A stretch of 64,000 bases of DNA. Source: Streptomyces sp. CB09001 (lineage in GTDB: Bacteria > Actinomycetota > Actinomycetes > Streptomycetales > Streptomycetaceae). The notes beneath the pieces are model-generated. The model made no database searches, was not told the origin of the DNA, and saw nothing but the letters and a program-made list of their open reading frames with translations. This document shows, piece by piece, positions 32,109 to 43,597 of this stretch. The position numbers and the translations under genes are program-made. Position 1 is the stretch's first letter. The number at the start of each line of letters is the position of its first letter. Location of the stretch: NCBI RefSeq assembly GCF_003369795.1, contig NZ_CP026730.1:1426001-1490000 (forward strand). Direction: 5' to 3'.

Positions 32109-34832
32109 CTAGTGCGCTGCCGACTCCCAGTCCGGGCCCGCGCCCACCGAGACGCCCAGGGGGACCCTGAGCCGCACGGCGTCGGCCATTTCGCGGCGGA
32201 CCAGTTCCTCGGCCGCGGCGCGCTCGCCCGGAGCGATCTCCAGCACGATTTCGTCGTGGACCTGGAGGAGCATGCGGGACTTGAGGTCGGCCTCGCGCAG
32301 CGCCTTGTCCACGTTGAGCATGGCGATCTTGACGATGTCGGCCGCCGTGCCCTGGATCGGCGCGTTCAGGGCCATGCGCTCGGCCGCCTCGCGGCGCTGG
32401 CGGTTGTCGCTGTTGAGGTCGGGCAGGTAGCGGCGGCGGCCGAAGAGGGTCGCCGTGTATCCGGTGGCCCGTGCCTCGTCGACGACCCGGCGCAGATAGT
32501 CGCGCACGCCGCCGAAGCGCTCGAAGTAGGCGTCCATCAGGCCGCGGGCCTCGGCCGCCTCGATGTTCAGCTGCTGGGAGAGGCCGAAGGCGGACAGCCC
32601 GTACGCGAGTCCGTAGGACATGGCCTTGATCTTGCGGCGCATCTCCGCGTCCACGGCCGACTGCTCGACGGAGAAGACCTGGGCCGCCGCGGTGGTGTGC
32701 AGGTCCTCGCCGGACGTGAACGCCTCGGTCAGGCCCGCGTCCTCGGACAGGTGGGCCATCACGCGCAGCTCGATCTGGCTGTAGTCGGCCGTCATCAGGG
32801 ACTCGAATCCCTCGCCGACCACGAAGCCGCGGCGGATGGCGCGGCCTTCGTCGGTGCGGACCGGGATGTTCTGCAGGTTCGGGTCCGTGGACGAGAGGCG
32901 GCCGGTCGCGGCGACCGTCTGGTTGAAGGTGGTGTGGATACGGCCGTCCGCGGCGATCGTCTTGATCAGGCCCTCCACCGTGACGCGCAGCTTGGCCTGC
33001 TCGCGGTGGCGGAGCATGATCACCGGCAGCTCGTTGTCCGTCTGGGCGGCGAGCCAGGCCAGGGCGTCGGCGTCGGTGGTGTAGCCGGTCTTGGTCTTCT
33101 TGGTCTTCGGCAGGTTCAGTTCGCCGAAGAGGACTTCCTGGAGCTGCTTGGGCGAGCCCAGGTTGAACTCGCGTCCGGCCGCGGCGTGGGCCTCCTTGAC
33201 CGCCTGCTGGACGGCGCCCGCGAACATCTGCTCCATGGCCTGGAGGTGCTCCCGGTCGGCCGCGATGCCGTGCCGCTCCATGCGGGCGAGCAGCGCGGAC
33301 GTGGGCAGCTCCATGTCGCGCAGCAGGTCGGCGGCGCCGACGTCCGCCAGACGGCTCTCGAAGGTCTCGCCCAGGTCGAGGATGGCGCGGGCCTGCACCA
33401 TCAGCACCTCGGCCTCGGCGTCGTCGTCCGCGCCGAAGGCGAGCTGCCCGTCGGCCGCGGCGGCGGGGGCCAGCTCGCGGTGCAGGTACTCCAGGGACAG
33501 CGCGTCCAGGTCGAAGGAGCGGCGGCCGGGCTTGACCAGGTAGGCGGCCAGCGCGGTGTCCATGCCCACGCCGGCGACGCTCCAGCCGTGCTCGGCGAAG
33601 ACGCGCATCGCGCCCTTGGCGTTGTGGAAGACCTTCGGCCGCTCCGGGTCGGAGAGCCAGGTCCGCAGGGCCGTCTCGTCGGCCTCGTCGGTCTCCGTCG
33701 GGTCGAACCAGGCGGCCTTCCCGTCGGACGCGGCGAGCGCGACCTCGGCGACCGAGCCGGTGCCCAGGGCCCAGGTGTCGACGGTGGCCACGCCGAGCGG
33801 CCGCGCGCCGTGCTCGGCGAGCCAGCCGGCCAGCTCGCCCGTGCCCAGCACCGTGCCGTCCAGCTCCACGCCGTCGGCGACCACCGGGGTGGCCTCGGCC
33901 TCCTCGGCGCCCGGGTCGACGGCGTAGAGCCGCTCGCGCAGCGAAGGATTGCGGATCTCCAGGGTGTCCAGGATCACCGCGACGCCCTTGCGGTCGTAGG
34001 CCGTCCGCTCCAGGTCGGTGACGGTCCTCGGCAGCTCGACGCGCCGCTCCAGCTCGGTGAGCCGGCGGTTGAGCTTGACGGACTCCAGGTGGTCGCGCAG
34101 GTTCTGCCCGGCCTTGCCCTTGACCTCGTCGGCGCGCTCGACCAGCTCCGCGAACGACCCGAACTGGTTGATCCACTTCGCGGCGGTCTTCTCGCCGACG
34201 CCCGGGATGCCAGGCAGGTTGTCGGAGGGGTCGCCGCGCAGCGCCGCGAAGTCGGGGTACTGGGCGGGGGTGAGCCCGTACTTCTCGAAGACCTTCTCCG
34301 GGGTGAAGCGGGTCAGCTCGGAGACGCCCTTGGTCGGATAGAGGACCGTGGTGTGCTCGCTGACCAGCTGGAAGGAGTCCCGGTCGCCGGTGACGATCAG
34401 GACGTCGAAGCCCTCGGCCTCGGCCTGGGTGGCGAGGGTGGCGATGACGTCGTCCGCCTCGAAGCCCTCGACGGCGAACCGGGGCACGTGCATGGAGTCG
34501 AGCAGCTCGCCGATCAGCTCCACCTGCCCCTTGAACTCGTCCGGGGTCTTGGAGCGGTTCGCCTTGTACTCGGTGAACTCCTCGGACCGCCAGGTCTTGC
34601 GGGAGACGTCGAACGCCACCGCGAAGTGCGTGGGCGCCTCGTCACGCAGGGTGTTGGCCAGCATCGACGCGAACCCGTAGATCGCGTTGGTCGGCTGGCC
34701 GGTCGCGGTCGTGAAGTTCTCCGCGGGCAGCGCGAAGAACGCGCGGTACGCCAGCGAGTGCCCGTCCATGAGCATCAGCCGCGGTCGGCCGCCGGAGGTG
34801 CTGTCGGTCTTCTTCGATGCTGTCTTCGCCAC
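32109..34832 (-). CDS. polA: DNA polymerase I
   Basis: A 907-aa repair and Okazaki-fragment polymerase. The N-terminal 5'-3' exonuclease (about residues 1-300) contains LMLMDGHSLAYRAFFALP, VTGDRDSFQLV and the GIPGVGEKTAAKWI HhH region. The central 3'-5' exonuclease-like domain lacks the DxE motif visible in E. coli, as in other actinobacteria. The polymerase domain has motif A DYSQIELRVMAHLS, the O-helix RRKIKAMSYGLAYGLS, and motif C VHDEIVLE near 860. GTG at 34832 (VAKTASKK) fits the family start, and GGATCGGGG precedes it. Divergent from the molybdoenzyme gene. Confidence 0.96.
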   Translation of the reverse strand: MAKTASKKTDSTSGGRPRLMLMDGHSLAYRAFFALPAENFTTATGQPTNAIYGFASMLANTLRDEAPTHFAVAFDVSRKTWRSEEFTEYKANRSKTPDEFKGQVELIGELLDSMHVPRFAVEGFEADDVIATLATQAEAEGFDVLIVTGDRDSFQLVSEHTTVLYPTKGVSELTRFTPEKVFEKYGLTPAQYPDFAALRGDPSDNLPGIPGVGEKTAAKWINQFGSFAELVERADEVKGKAGQNLRDHLESVKLNRRLTELERRVELPRTVTDLERTAYDRKGVAVILDTLEIRNPSLRERLYAVDPGAEEAEATPVVADGVELDGTVLGTGELAGWLAEHGARPLGVATVDTWALGTGSVAEVALAASDGKAAWFDPTETDEADETALRTWLSDPERPKVFHNAKGAMRVFAEHGWSVAGVGMDTALAAYLVKPGRRSFDLDALSLEYLHRELAPAAAADGQLAFGADDDAEAEVLMVQARAILDLGETFESRLADVGAADLLRDMELPTSALLARMERHGIAADREHLQAMEQMFAGAVQQAVKEAHAAAGREFNLGSPKQLQEVLFGELNLPKTKKTKTGYTTDADALAWLAAQTDNELPVIMLRHREQAKLRVTVEGLIKTIAADGRIHTTFNQTVAATGRLSSTDPNLQNIPVRTDEGRAIRRGFVVGEGFESLMTADYSQIELRVMAHLSEDAGLTEAFTSGEDLHTTAAAQVFSVEQSAVDAEMRRKIKAMSYGLAYGLSAFGLSQQLNIEAAEARGLMDAYFERFGGVRDYLRRVVDEARATGYTATLFGRRRYLPDLNSDNRQRREAAERMALNAPIQGTAADIVKIAMLNVDKALREADLKSRMLLQVHDEIVLEIAPGERAAAEELVRREMADAVRLRVPLGVSVGAGPDWESAAH

Positions 34833-35053
34833 AACCCCGATCCTGCCACGTGCCACTGACACTCGGCTCCGCCCTCACCGTCCCGCCACGTCCCGCCACG
34901 TCCCGCGCCGCCCGGCGTCGGGCGCGCGGCGACGGCATCGCGGGTTCCGCAACCTTTGCTCACCACCTCCGCCCCTCCCGGACGGCCTCGGTGTCACCGT
35001 GGCGTGCGAGGATCGGAGACGTACTTCACAACGCGTAAGCGAAGGAGCGCGCG

Positions 35054-37333
<2,280 letters not shown>

Positions 37334-37417
37334 GCGTTTGCTCAGCGAAGCGGCCGGCCGACGCCCCGAGCGGCCGGCCGGCGGACACGCAGCCGTATCG
37401 ACGAACGGAGCCGGCCC

Positions 37418-37906
37418 ATGGGCGAGCAGCAGCAGGTGCAGTTCCCGCAGGAGGTCATCGACGAGTACGCCGCGCTCGGCGTCGATCTGCCCGCGCTGTT
37501 CTCCGCCGGACATCTGGGGACGCGCATGGGTGTCCAGATCGTCGAGGCGTCCGCCGACCGGGTCGTCGGCACGATGCCGGTGGAGGGCAACACCCAGCCG
37601 TACGGACTGCTGCACGGGGGCGCCTCGGCCGTGCTGGCCGAGACGCTCGGTTCGGTCGGCTCGATGCTGCACGGCGGCGCCTCCAAGATCGCCGTCGGGG
37701 TCGACCTGAACTGCACCCATCACCGCGGGGCCCGCTCCGGTCTGGTCACCGGGGTGGCGACGCCGGTGCACCGCGGCCGGTCGACGGCGACGTACGAGGT
37801 CGTGATCAGCGACGAGCAGGACCGCCGGGTGTGCACCGCCCGGCTGACCTGCCTGCTGCGGGACGTGAACCCCGGCGACGGGGCCCGGACGGCCGCGGCC
37901 GGCTAG
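37418..37906 (+). CDS. Hotdog-fold thioesterase (PaaI/YbdB type)
   Basis: A 162-aa acyl-CoA thioesterase. The hotdog signature is QPYGLLHGGASAVLAETLGS (about residues 64-83), with the catalytic acid in AETLGS, and the strand block GVDLNCTHHRGARSGLVTGV follows. PaaI and menaquinone-pathway DHNA-CoA or enterobactin (EntH) thioesterases share this fold; the window gives no pathway context. The N terminus VQFPQEVIDEYAALGVDLPALF matches the actinobacterial type. ATG at 37418 follows GGAG at about 10 nt. It lies 84 bp after the molybdoenzyme stop and may be cotranscribed. Confidence 0.85.
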   Translation: MGEQQQVQFPQEVIDEYAALGVDLPALFSAGHLGTRMGVQIVEASADRVVGTMPVEGNTQPYGLLHGGASAVLAETLGSVGSMLHGGASKIAVGVDLNCTHHRGARSGLVTGVATPVHRGRSTATYEVVISDEQDRRVCTARLTCLLRDVNPGDGARTAAAG

Positions 37907-37993
37907 GACCTGTCCGACGGGTCGTGCCGCGGAGGCGGGGTCCGGCACGCGCGGCCGAGGCGCCCGCGGCGCACTCCGGCCCGGACACGGGCA

Positions 37994-38022
37994 TTGCCCC
38001 CTGCCGCCGGGCGCTCTAGCGT
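37994..38022 (+). promoter_or_regulatory. Putative promoter of the lipoprotein gene
   Basis: -35 TTGCCC (37994-37999), 17-nt spacer, -10 TAGCGT (38017-38022), then six nt to ATG 38029. The spacing predicts a leaderless message and so supports that ATG. Confidence 0.55.
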
Positions 38023-38028
38023 CGGGGC

Positions 38029-38592
38029 ATGGGACGGGGAGGCGGCCCTCGGCCGGGGGCGGTGGCGCTTCGGCGCGGTGTCGTGCGGGGGCGGGCCGTG
38101 CCCGGAGGGGGCGTACGGGACCTTGCGGACCCGACTCCGGCCCGGACCGTGGCCCCCACCCTCACCCTGGCCCTGGCCCTGCTGATCGGCGTCTCCGTCG
38201 CCGGGTGCGGCAGCGGCTCGGATGACGGAGGGGGCGGTTCCGCCGGCACCGCGCCCAGCGCGTCACCGTCGTCCCCAGTGTCCCCGTCGGCGACGTCGTC
38301 CCCCTCGGCAAGCCCCCCGCGCCCCTTGTCCGGCGCGGAGTTGTGCGTGAGCGCCGTCGGGTACTGGGCGCGCGAGACACTGGACGGCGGTGTGCCCTAC
38401 GGCGACTATCAGTCGATGGGGCTGTCCAACCGGCAGTACGACATCCTGCGGGAGGTCGTGGCCGCGGCACGGGCCGCGAAGCGGGAGCAAGGCGCCCGCG
38501 CCGCGGGAGAGCTGATCGACCGCCAGGTGCGCCGGACGTGTAGCGAGCGGTACCGCGACGGCGGTCCGAGCGTCGGCCCGTGGCAGCGATGA
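38029..38592 (+). CDS. Probable lipoprotein
   Basis: A 187-aa protein with an export segment APTLTLALALLIGVSVAGC, where the lipobox VAGC places the lipid Cys at about residue 60. A Ser/Pro-rich linker follows, then a globular part LCVSAVGYWARETLDGGVPYGDYQ to DRQVRRTCSERYRDGG with two cysteines that could pair. The basic stretch before the hydrophobic core is longer than usual (about 40 residues); an internal GTG (38098) could give a shorter leader. The promoter position favours 38029. Function unknown. Its stop overlaps the next start as ATGA. Confidence 0.75.
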   Translation: MGRGGGPRPGAVALRRGVVRGRAVPGGGVRDLADPTPARTVAPTLTLALALLIGVSVAGCGSGSDDGGGGSAGTAPSASPSSPVSPSATSSPSASPPRPLSGAELCVSAVGYWARETLDGGVPYGDYQSMGLSNRQYDILREVVAAARAAKREQGARAAGELIDRQVRRTCSERYRDGGPSVGPWQR

Positions 38593-39185
38593 GCGGCGTC
38601 GGACCGGTCGAGCCGGGCGAGGACACCCGCGTCCGGGACGTCCCGCAGCCCCGTCCGCGTGGCCCCCTGGCCCTGCGCTACGACCGCCACCGCCGGACGG
38701 TCCTCGCCTCCGCCGCCGCCCTCGCCGTCCTGGCCGGCGGCGGCTACCTGTACGCGAGCCGCCCGCAGCCGCGCCCCGCTCCCCCGCCGCCCTACCCGTC
38801 CCAGGCGGTCGACCTGGTCTACGTGGCCCCCGTGACCGGCTCGCCCGGGACCGGGGCCGCCGGCTACAGCTTCACGGTGCTGCTGAGCGTGCGCAGCGGG
38901 CCGCCCGTCACGGTGACGCGACTGACCCAGCCCTACGCCGGCCTGTCGGTGACCACCTCCCCCGCGGCACCTTTCCAGACAAAATCACATTCCGCCCGCA
39001 AGATCATTGTCACGCTACGGGTGACGGAATGTGAAAAAGCGCCCCGGAATCCCGGACTCCCTTTCCTGGATGTAACACTGCGTAATGTGCGCGCAATAGA
39101 AGCGCACAGTTTCATCCTGGGGACGCGCTATGCGCAGGACCTCTCCCGCGCCCTCGAGGTCGCCTGCAGCAACGATTCGAGGTAA
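38589..39185 (+). CDS. Membrane-anchored hypothetical protein
   Basis: A 198-aa protein: a Pro/Arg-rich cytoplasmic N terminus, one membrane helix (TVLASAAALAVLAGGGYLYA, about residues 37-56), a proline-rich linker (QPRPAPPPPYPS), and an extracellular beta-rich domain (GYSFTVLLSVRSGPPVTVTRL; DVTLRNVRAIEAHSFILG). It starts with an ATGA overlap with the lipoprotein, so the two surface proteins are coexpressed. The last third (about 38970-39130) has markedly lower GC than the rest, with several A/T-ending codons, unusual for the window. Role unknown. Confidence 0.75.
   Translation: MSGVGPVEPGEDTRVRDVPQPRPRGPLALRYDRHRRTVLASAAALAVLAGGGYLYASRPQPRPAPPPPYPSQAVDLVYVAPVTGSPGTGAAGYSFTVLLSVRSGPPVTVTRLTQPYAGLSVTTSPAAPFQTKSHSARKIIVTLRVTECEKAPRNPGLPFLDVTLRNVRAIEAHSFILGTRYAQDLSRALEVACSNDSR
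38985..39034. repeat. 10-bp inverted repeat in low-GC coding segment
   Basis: TCACATTCCG (38985-38994) and its exact complement CGGAATGTGA (39025-39034) are separated by 30 nt, within the low-GC 3' part of the hypothetical gene. Confidence 0.7.
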
Positions 39186-39472
39186 TGACCAAAACGTCCC
39201 AGACGCCTGAACCCGGGCGGTCCGTCCTGCGGGTTCTCAGCATGCGGACAGGGCGAATCGGCCTGAATTCAGCCCTTCTTCCCAGCCAGTACCGCTCTGC
39301 AATACCCGGTGTCATAACAAGAGAGTCACAGCCTCAGTCAGACCCTCCTCCACCTTCCCCACACCCGCTTAGAGTCACGGCCAGTCACCGCGCCGTCGGA
39401 TTGTCATTTCGGCCCCGCGCTCGACTCGACCGCCTCCACGGGGAAGCGGCCGTGCCAGGGAAAGGACTGATC

Positions 39473-40708
39473 GTGCGTCAACGTTCGCTCATCGCCATCA
39501 CCGCCGCTCTGGCGGCGGGAGCGCTCACCCTCACCGCCTGCGGCTCGCGCGACGACGACGGCGGCTCCGACTCCGGCAACGGCGGCGGTGGCACCACCGT
39601 CGTCATCGGTGTCGACGCCCCGCTGACCGGCGACCTGTCCGCGCTCGGCCTCGGCATCAAGAACTCGGCGGACCTCGCGGCCAAGACGGCCAACAAGGAC
39701 AAGACCGTCGACGGGATCACCTTCAAGGTCGAGGCCCTCGACGACCAGGGCCAGCCCTCCGTCGGCCAGCAGAACGCCAGCAGCTTCGTCGCCAACAAGG
39801 ACGTCCTCGGCGTCGTCGGCCCGCTGAACTCGTCGGTCGGCGAGTCCATGCAGAAGGTGTTCGACACCGCCAAGCTGGTCGAGGTCTCCCCGGCCAACAC
39901 CGGCCCCTCCCTCACCCAGGGCCCGGACTGGCGCAACAAGAAGGTCCGCCAGTACAAGTCGTACTTCCGCACCGCGACCACGGACGCCATTCAGGGCCCG
40001 TTCGCCGCGCAGTACGTCTACAACGACGCCAAGAAGAAGAAGGTCTTCGTCATCGACGACAAGAAGACCTACGGCGCGGGCCTCGCCGGCACCTTCACCG
40101 AGGAGTTCAAGAAGCTCGGCGGCCAGGTGGTCGGCACCGAGCACATCAACCCCGACACCAAGGACTTCTCCTCGGTCGCCACCAAGGTGAAGAACTCCGG
40201 CGCCGACGTCGTCTACTACGGCGGCGAATACCCGCAGGCCGGCCCGCTCAGCAAGCAGATCAAGGAAGCCGGCGCCAAGATCCCGCTCGTCGGCGGCGAC
40301 GGCATCAAGGACGACACCTTCATCAAGCTGGCCGGCGCCGCCGCCAACGGCGACCTCGCCACCTCGGTCGGTGCGCCCGTCGAGACCCTCCCGTCCGCCA
40401 AGAAGTTCGTGGCCGACTACAAGGAAGCCGGTTACAAGGAGGACTACGCGGCCTACGGCGGCTACTCCTACGACTCCGCCTGGGCGATCATCGAGGCCGT
40501 CAAGAAGGTCGTCGAGGACAACGGCGGGAAGCTTCCCGACGACGCCCGCGCCAAGGTCACCGAGGCCATGCAGAACGTCTCCTTCGACGGTGTGACCGGC
40601 AAGGTCTCCTTCGACGAGTTCGGTGACGCGACCAACAAGCAGCTCACCGTCTACTCGGTCGAGAACGGGGCCTTCAACGACGTCAAGTCCGGTACCTACA
40701 CCGGCTGA
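39473..40708 (+). CDS. Branched-chain amino acid ABC transporter substrate-binding lipoprotein
   Basis: A 411-aa periplasmic-binding-type lipoprotein (LivJ/LivK, type I fold) that delivers leucine, isoleucine, valine or related ligands to the LivHM permease. Lipoprotein signal: VRQRSLIAITAALAAGALTL with lipid Cys23 in LTAC. The mature part has VIGVDAPLTGDLSALGLGI, FKVEALDDQGQPSVGQQNA, GVVGPLNSSVGESM and VFVIDDKKTYGAGLAGTF. GTG at 39473 with AAAGGA upstream is the start. It heads the liv cluster; a strong hairpin separates it from livH, which probably keeps its level above that of the membrane parts. Confidence 0.93.
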   Translation: MRQRSLIAITAALAAGALTLTACGSRDDDGGSDSGNGGGGTTVVIGVDAPLTGDLSALGLGIKNSADLAAKTANKDKTVDGITFKVEALDDQGQPSVGQQNASSFVANKDVLGVVGPLNSSVGESMQKVFDTAKLVEVSPANTGPSLTQGPDWRNKKVRQYKSYFRTATTDAIQGPFAAQYVYNDAKKKKVFVIDDKKTYGAGLAGTFTEEFKKLGGQVVGTEHINPDTKDFSSVATKVKNSGADVVYYGGEYPQAGPLSKQIKEAGAKIPLVGGDGIKDDTFIKLAGAAANGDLATSVGAPVETLPSAKKFVADYKEAGYKEDYAAYGGYSYDSAWAIIEAVKKVVEDNGGKLPDDARAKVTEAMQNVSFDGVTGKVSFDEFGDATNKQLTVYSVENGAFNDVKSGTYTG

Positions 40709-40733
40709 CCGACCCCGCACCACAGCCCACGAG

Positions 40734-40769
40734 CCGCGCGGGGCGCTGTTCCACTGGCGCCCCGCGCGG
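40734..40769 (+). terminator. Hairpin between the binding-protein gene and livH
   Basis: Perfect 13-bp inverted repeat CCGCGCGGGGCGC (40734-40746) / GCGCCCCGCGCGG (40757-40769) with a 10-nt loop, 26 nt after the stop. Inside an operon such a structure usually acts as a partial terminator or protects the 3' end of the upstream message from exonucleases. Confidence 0.75.
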
Positions 40770-40824
40770 ACTCGCATCCGGCCACACCATCCGTCGAACG
40801 TCCGAATGTCTCGGAGGACATGCG

Positions 40825-41757
40825 GTGAACGAACTGCCGCAGCAGCTGGTCAACGGCCTGCTACTGGGATCCATGTACGGGCTCGTCGCCATCGGCTACA
40901 CAATGGTCTACGGCATCGTCCAGCTCATCAACTTCGCCCACGGCGAGATCTTCATGACCGGCGCCTTCGGCGCACTCACGGTCTACATGTACATCCTGCC
41001 CGACGGCACCTCCATGCTGATCGCCCTGCCCCTGATGCTGCTCGGCGCGGTGATCGTCTCCACCGCCGTCGCCGTCGGGGCGGAACGGTTCGCCTACCGA
41101 CCCCTGCGCGGCGCACCCAGGCTCGCGCCGCTCATCACCGCCATCGGCCTCTCCCTCGCCCTGCAGCAGGCGGTGTGGGCCTGGTACCCGGACGCGAAGT
41201 CCGCGCGGCCCTTCCCGCAGATCGACGGCGGGCCCTTCCACATCGGCAACGTCACCCTCCAGACCGGCGACATCTTCCTGTTCGTCGTCGCCCCGGTGAG
41301 CATGGCCATCCTCGGCTTCTTCGTGATGCGCACCCGCACCGGACGGGGTATGCAGGCCACCGCCCAGGACCCGGACACCGCCAAGCTGATGGGCGTCAAC
41401 ACGGACCGCATCATCGTGATCGCCTTCGCGCTCGGCGCCGTCTTCGCCGCCGTCGGAGGCGTCGCCTACGGTCTCAGGTACGGCCAGATCGAGTTCAAGA
41501 TGGGCTTCATCCTCGGTCTCAAGGCCTTCACCGCGGCCGTCCTCGGCGGCATCGGCAACATCTACGGCGCCATGATCGGCGGTGTCGTCCTCGGCGTCGC
41601 CGAGACCCTGGCCACCGCCTACATCGCCGACATCCCCGGCCTGGACAAGTTCGGCAGCCAGTCCTGGGCGGACGTCTGGGCCTTCATCCTCCTCATCCTC
41701 GTGCTGTTGTTCAGGCCACAGGGCCTGCTCGGCGAACGCGTTGCGGACAGGGCGTGA
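40825..41757 (+). CDS. livH: Branched-chain amino acid ABC permease LivH
   Basis: A 310-aa integral membrane permease with about eight hydrophobic helices. Family motifs are the N-terminal LLLGSMYGLVAIGYTMVYGI, then INFAHGEIFMTGAF (residues about 34-47), and near the C terminus GLKAFTAAVLGGIGNIYGAMIGGVVLGV (by position 232-259), the EAA-like coupling region that contacts the ATPases. Forms the translocation channel with LivM. GTG at 40825 follows TCGGAGGACATGCG, a good Shine-Dalgarno. Only 5 nt separates it from livM. Confidence 0.94.
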   Translation: MNELPQQLVNGLLLGSMYGLVAIGYTMVYGIVQLINFAHGEIFMTGAFGALTVYMYILPDGTSMLIALPLMLLGAVIVSTAVAVGAERFAYRPLRGAPRLAPLITAIGLSLALQQAVWAWYPDAKSARPFPQIDGGPFHIGNVTLQTGDIFLFVVAPVSMAILGFFVMRTRTGRGMQATAQDPDTAKLMGVNTDRIIVIAFALGAVFAAVGGVAYGLRYGQIEFKMGFILGLKAFTAAVLGGIGNIYGAMIGGVVLGVAETLATAYIADIPGLDKFGSQSWADVWAFILLILVLLFRPQGLLGERVADRA

Positions 41758-41762
41758 CACCG

Positions 41763-43592
41763 ATGACCACACAGACCACCGCGCCGAAGAGCACCGGCGG
41801 CGCCCCCACACCGGGCGACGCATCCGGACTCATCGGCATACCCGCGAACCTCGGCCGTGCCCTGGCCACCGGCGGCGGCGTCCTCACCGTCGTCTCCACC
41901 TTCCTCGCCTGGACCTGGACCGCCGAGTTCCCCGGCGACCTCACCGTCTACGGCTACCCCGGCGGCCTCCAGGTCCTGGTGCTGATCGCCGGCGCCCTCA
42001 CCGCCCTCTTCGGCCTCGCCTCGTACGGCGTCAAGGGGCTCGGCTGGCTCGCACCCGCCGGCGCCGACGCCGCGCTCAAGTTCGCCGCCCTCGCCGCCTT
42101 CGCCACCACCTGGTACACGGTCCTCGCGATCAGCACCAAGCTCGGCGGCCTCGTCAACCTCGAACCCGGCGGCTACATCGCCGCGGCCGTCACCCTCGTC
42201 GCGTTCCTGGGCGCCCTCGCACTGCCCTTCGAGCGCCCCGAGCCCGACCCCTTCGACCCCGACGACACCGGCTGGGACCGGTTCAAGCACACCAGCTCCC
42301 AGAACTGGCAGACCGTCCGGGCGGCCTTCGCCTCCAAAGACCCCCGGCCCGTGCGCGCGCTCCCCTCCTACGTCGAGATCCTCGTCATCGTCGCGACCCT
42401 CGCCGTGGCCCTGCTCGTCTTCACCTACGGCATCGGCACCGAGTACGACGAACTGTTCATCGGCTTCCTGATCGTCGCCGGTTTCGGCTTCACCGCCCTC
42501 CACCGGTCCGGACTGATCGGCCACATCACCGAGATCACCGCACGGCACCAGAACATCACCGTCTGCGGCGGCTTCATCGCGGCGGCCTGCTTCCCCTTCA
42601 CGCAGTCCGACGACCAGTACGCCACCCTCGGTGTCTACATCCTGATCTTCGCCACGGTCGCACTCGGCCTGAACATCGTCGTCGGCCTCGCCGGCCTGCT
42701 CGACCTCGGCTACGTGGCCTTCCTCGGAGTCGGCGCCTACGCCGCCTCCATGGTCTCCGGCTCCCCCAGCTCGCCCTTCGACCTGCACCTGCCCTTCTGG
42801 GCCGCGGTCCTGGTCGGCGCGGCCGCCTCCCTGGTGTTCGGCGTCCTGATCGGCGCCCCCACACTGCGGCTGCGCGGCGACTACCTCGCCATCGTGACCC
42901 TCGGCTTCGGCGAGATCTTCCGGATCACCGCCAACAACCTGGACGGCACCTCGGGCCCGGACGTCACCAACGGCTCCAACGGCATCTCGTCCATCCCCGA
43001 CCTCAAGATCCTCGGCTTCGACCTCGGTGTCTCGCACGACATGGGCGGCTTCACCCTCGGCCGGTTCGCCAACTACTTCCTGCTGATGCTCGTCATCACG
43101 GCCGTCGTCGTCCTCGTCTTCCGGCGCAGCGGCGACTCCCGCATCGGCCGCGCCTGGGTCGCCATCCGCGAGGACGAGACCGCCGCGCTCGCCATGGGCA
43201 TCAACGGCTTCCGCGTCAAGCTCATCGCGTTCGCCGTCGGCGCCTCGCTGGCCGGACTGGCCGGCACCGTCCAGGCGCACGTCACCTACACCGTCACGCC
43301 CGAGCAGTACCTGTTCGCCGGCACCACGCCGCCCAACTCCGCCTTCCTGCTCGCCGCGGTCGTGCTCGGCGGCATGGGCACCATCGCCGGCCCGCTCATC
43401 GGTGCGGCGCTGCTCTTCCTGATTCCCAACAAGCTCCAGTTCCTCGACGACTACCAGCTCCTCGCCTTCGGGCTCGCGCTCGTCCTGCTGATGCGCTTCC
43501 GCCCGGAGGGCCTCATCGCCAACCGGCGCCGCAAGCTGGAGTTCCACGAAGAGGACGAAGCGCCCGCAGTCCTGAGCAAGACAGGGGCCTGA
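41763..43592 (+). CDS. livM: Branched-chain amino acid ABC permease LivM, with long N-terminal extension
   Basis: A 609-aa permease, nearly twice the usual size of about 320. The canonical LivM part begins near residue 290 (YILIFATVALGLNIVVGLAG, then YVAFLGVGAYAASM, RLRGDYLAIVTLGFGEIFRI) and ends with the GGMGTIAGPLIGAAL coupling region. The extra N-terminal part (about 1-285) has five or six further hydrophobic helices, a charged loop (RPEPDPFDPDDTGWDRF) and no domain that I recognise. Streptomyces LivM proteins may share this extension. It pairs with LivH. ATG at 41763. Confidence 0.92.
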   Translation: MTTQTTAPKSTGGAPTPGDASGLIGIPANLGRALATGGGVLTVVSTFLAWTWTAEFPGDLTVYGYPGGLQVLVLIAGALTALFGLASYGVKGLGWLAPAGADAALKFAALAAFATTWYTVLAISTKLGGLVNLEPGGYIAAAVTLVAFLGALALPFERPEPDPFDPDDTGWDRFKHTSSQNWQTVRAAFASKDPRPVRALPSYVEILVIVATLAVALLVFTYGIGTEYDELFIGFLIVAGFGFTALHRSGLIGHITEITARHQNITVCGGFIAAACFPFTQSDDQYATLGVYILIFATVALGLNIVVGLAGLLDLGYVAFLGVGAYAASMVSGSPSSPFDLHLPFWAAVLVGAAASLVFGVLIGAPTLRLRGDYLAIVTLGFGEIFRITANNLDGTSGPDVTNGSNGISSIPDLKILGFDLGVSHDMGGFTLGRFANYFLLMLVITAVVVLVFRRSGDSRIGRAWVAIREDETAALAMGINGFRVKLIAFAVGASLAGLAGTVQAHVTYTVTPEQYLFAGTTPPNSAFLLAAVVLGGMGTIAGPLIGAALLFLIPNKLQFLDDYQLLAFGLALVLLMRFRPEGLIANRRRKLEFHEEDEAPAVLSKTGA

Positions 43593-43597
43593 CCACC

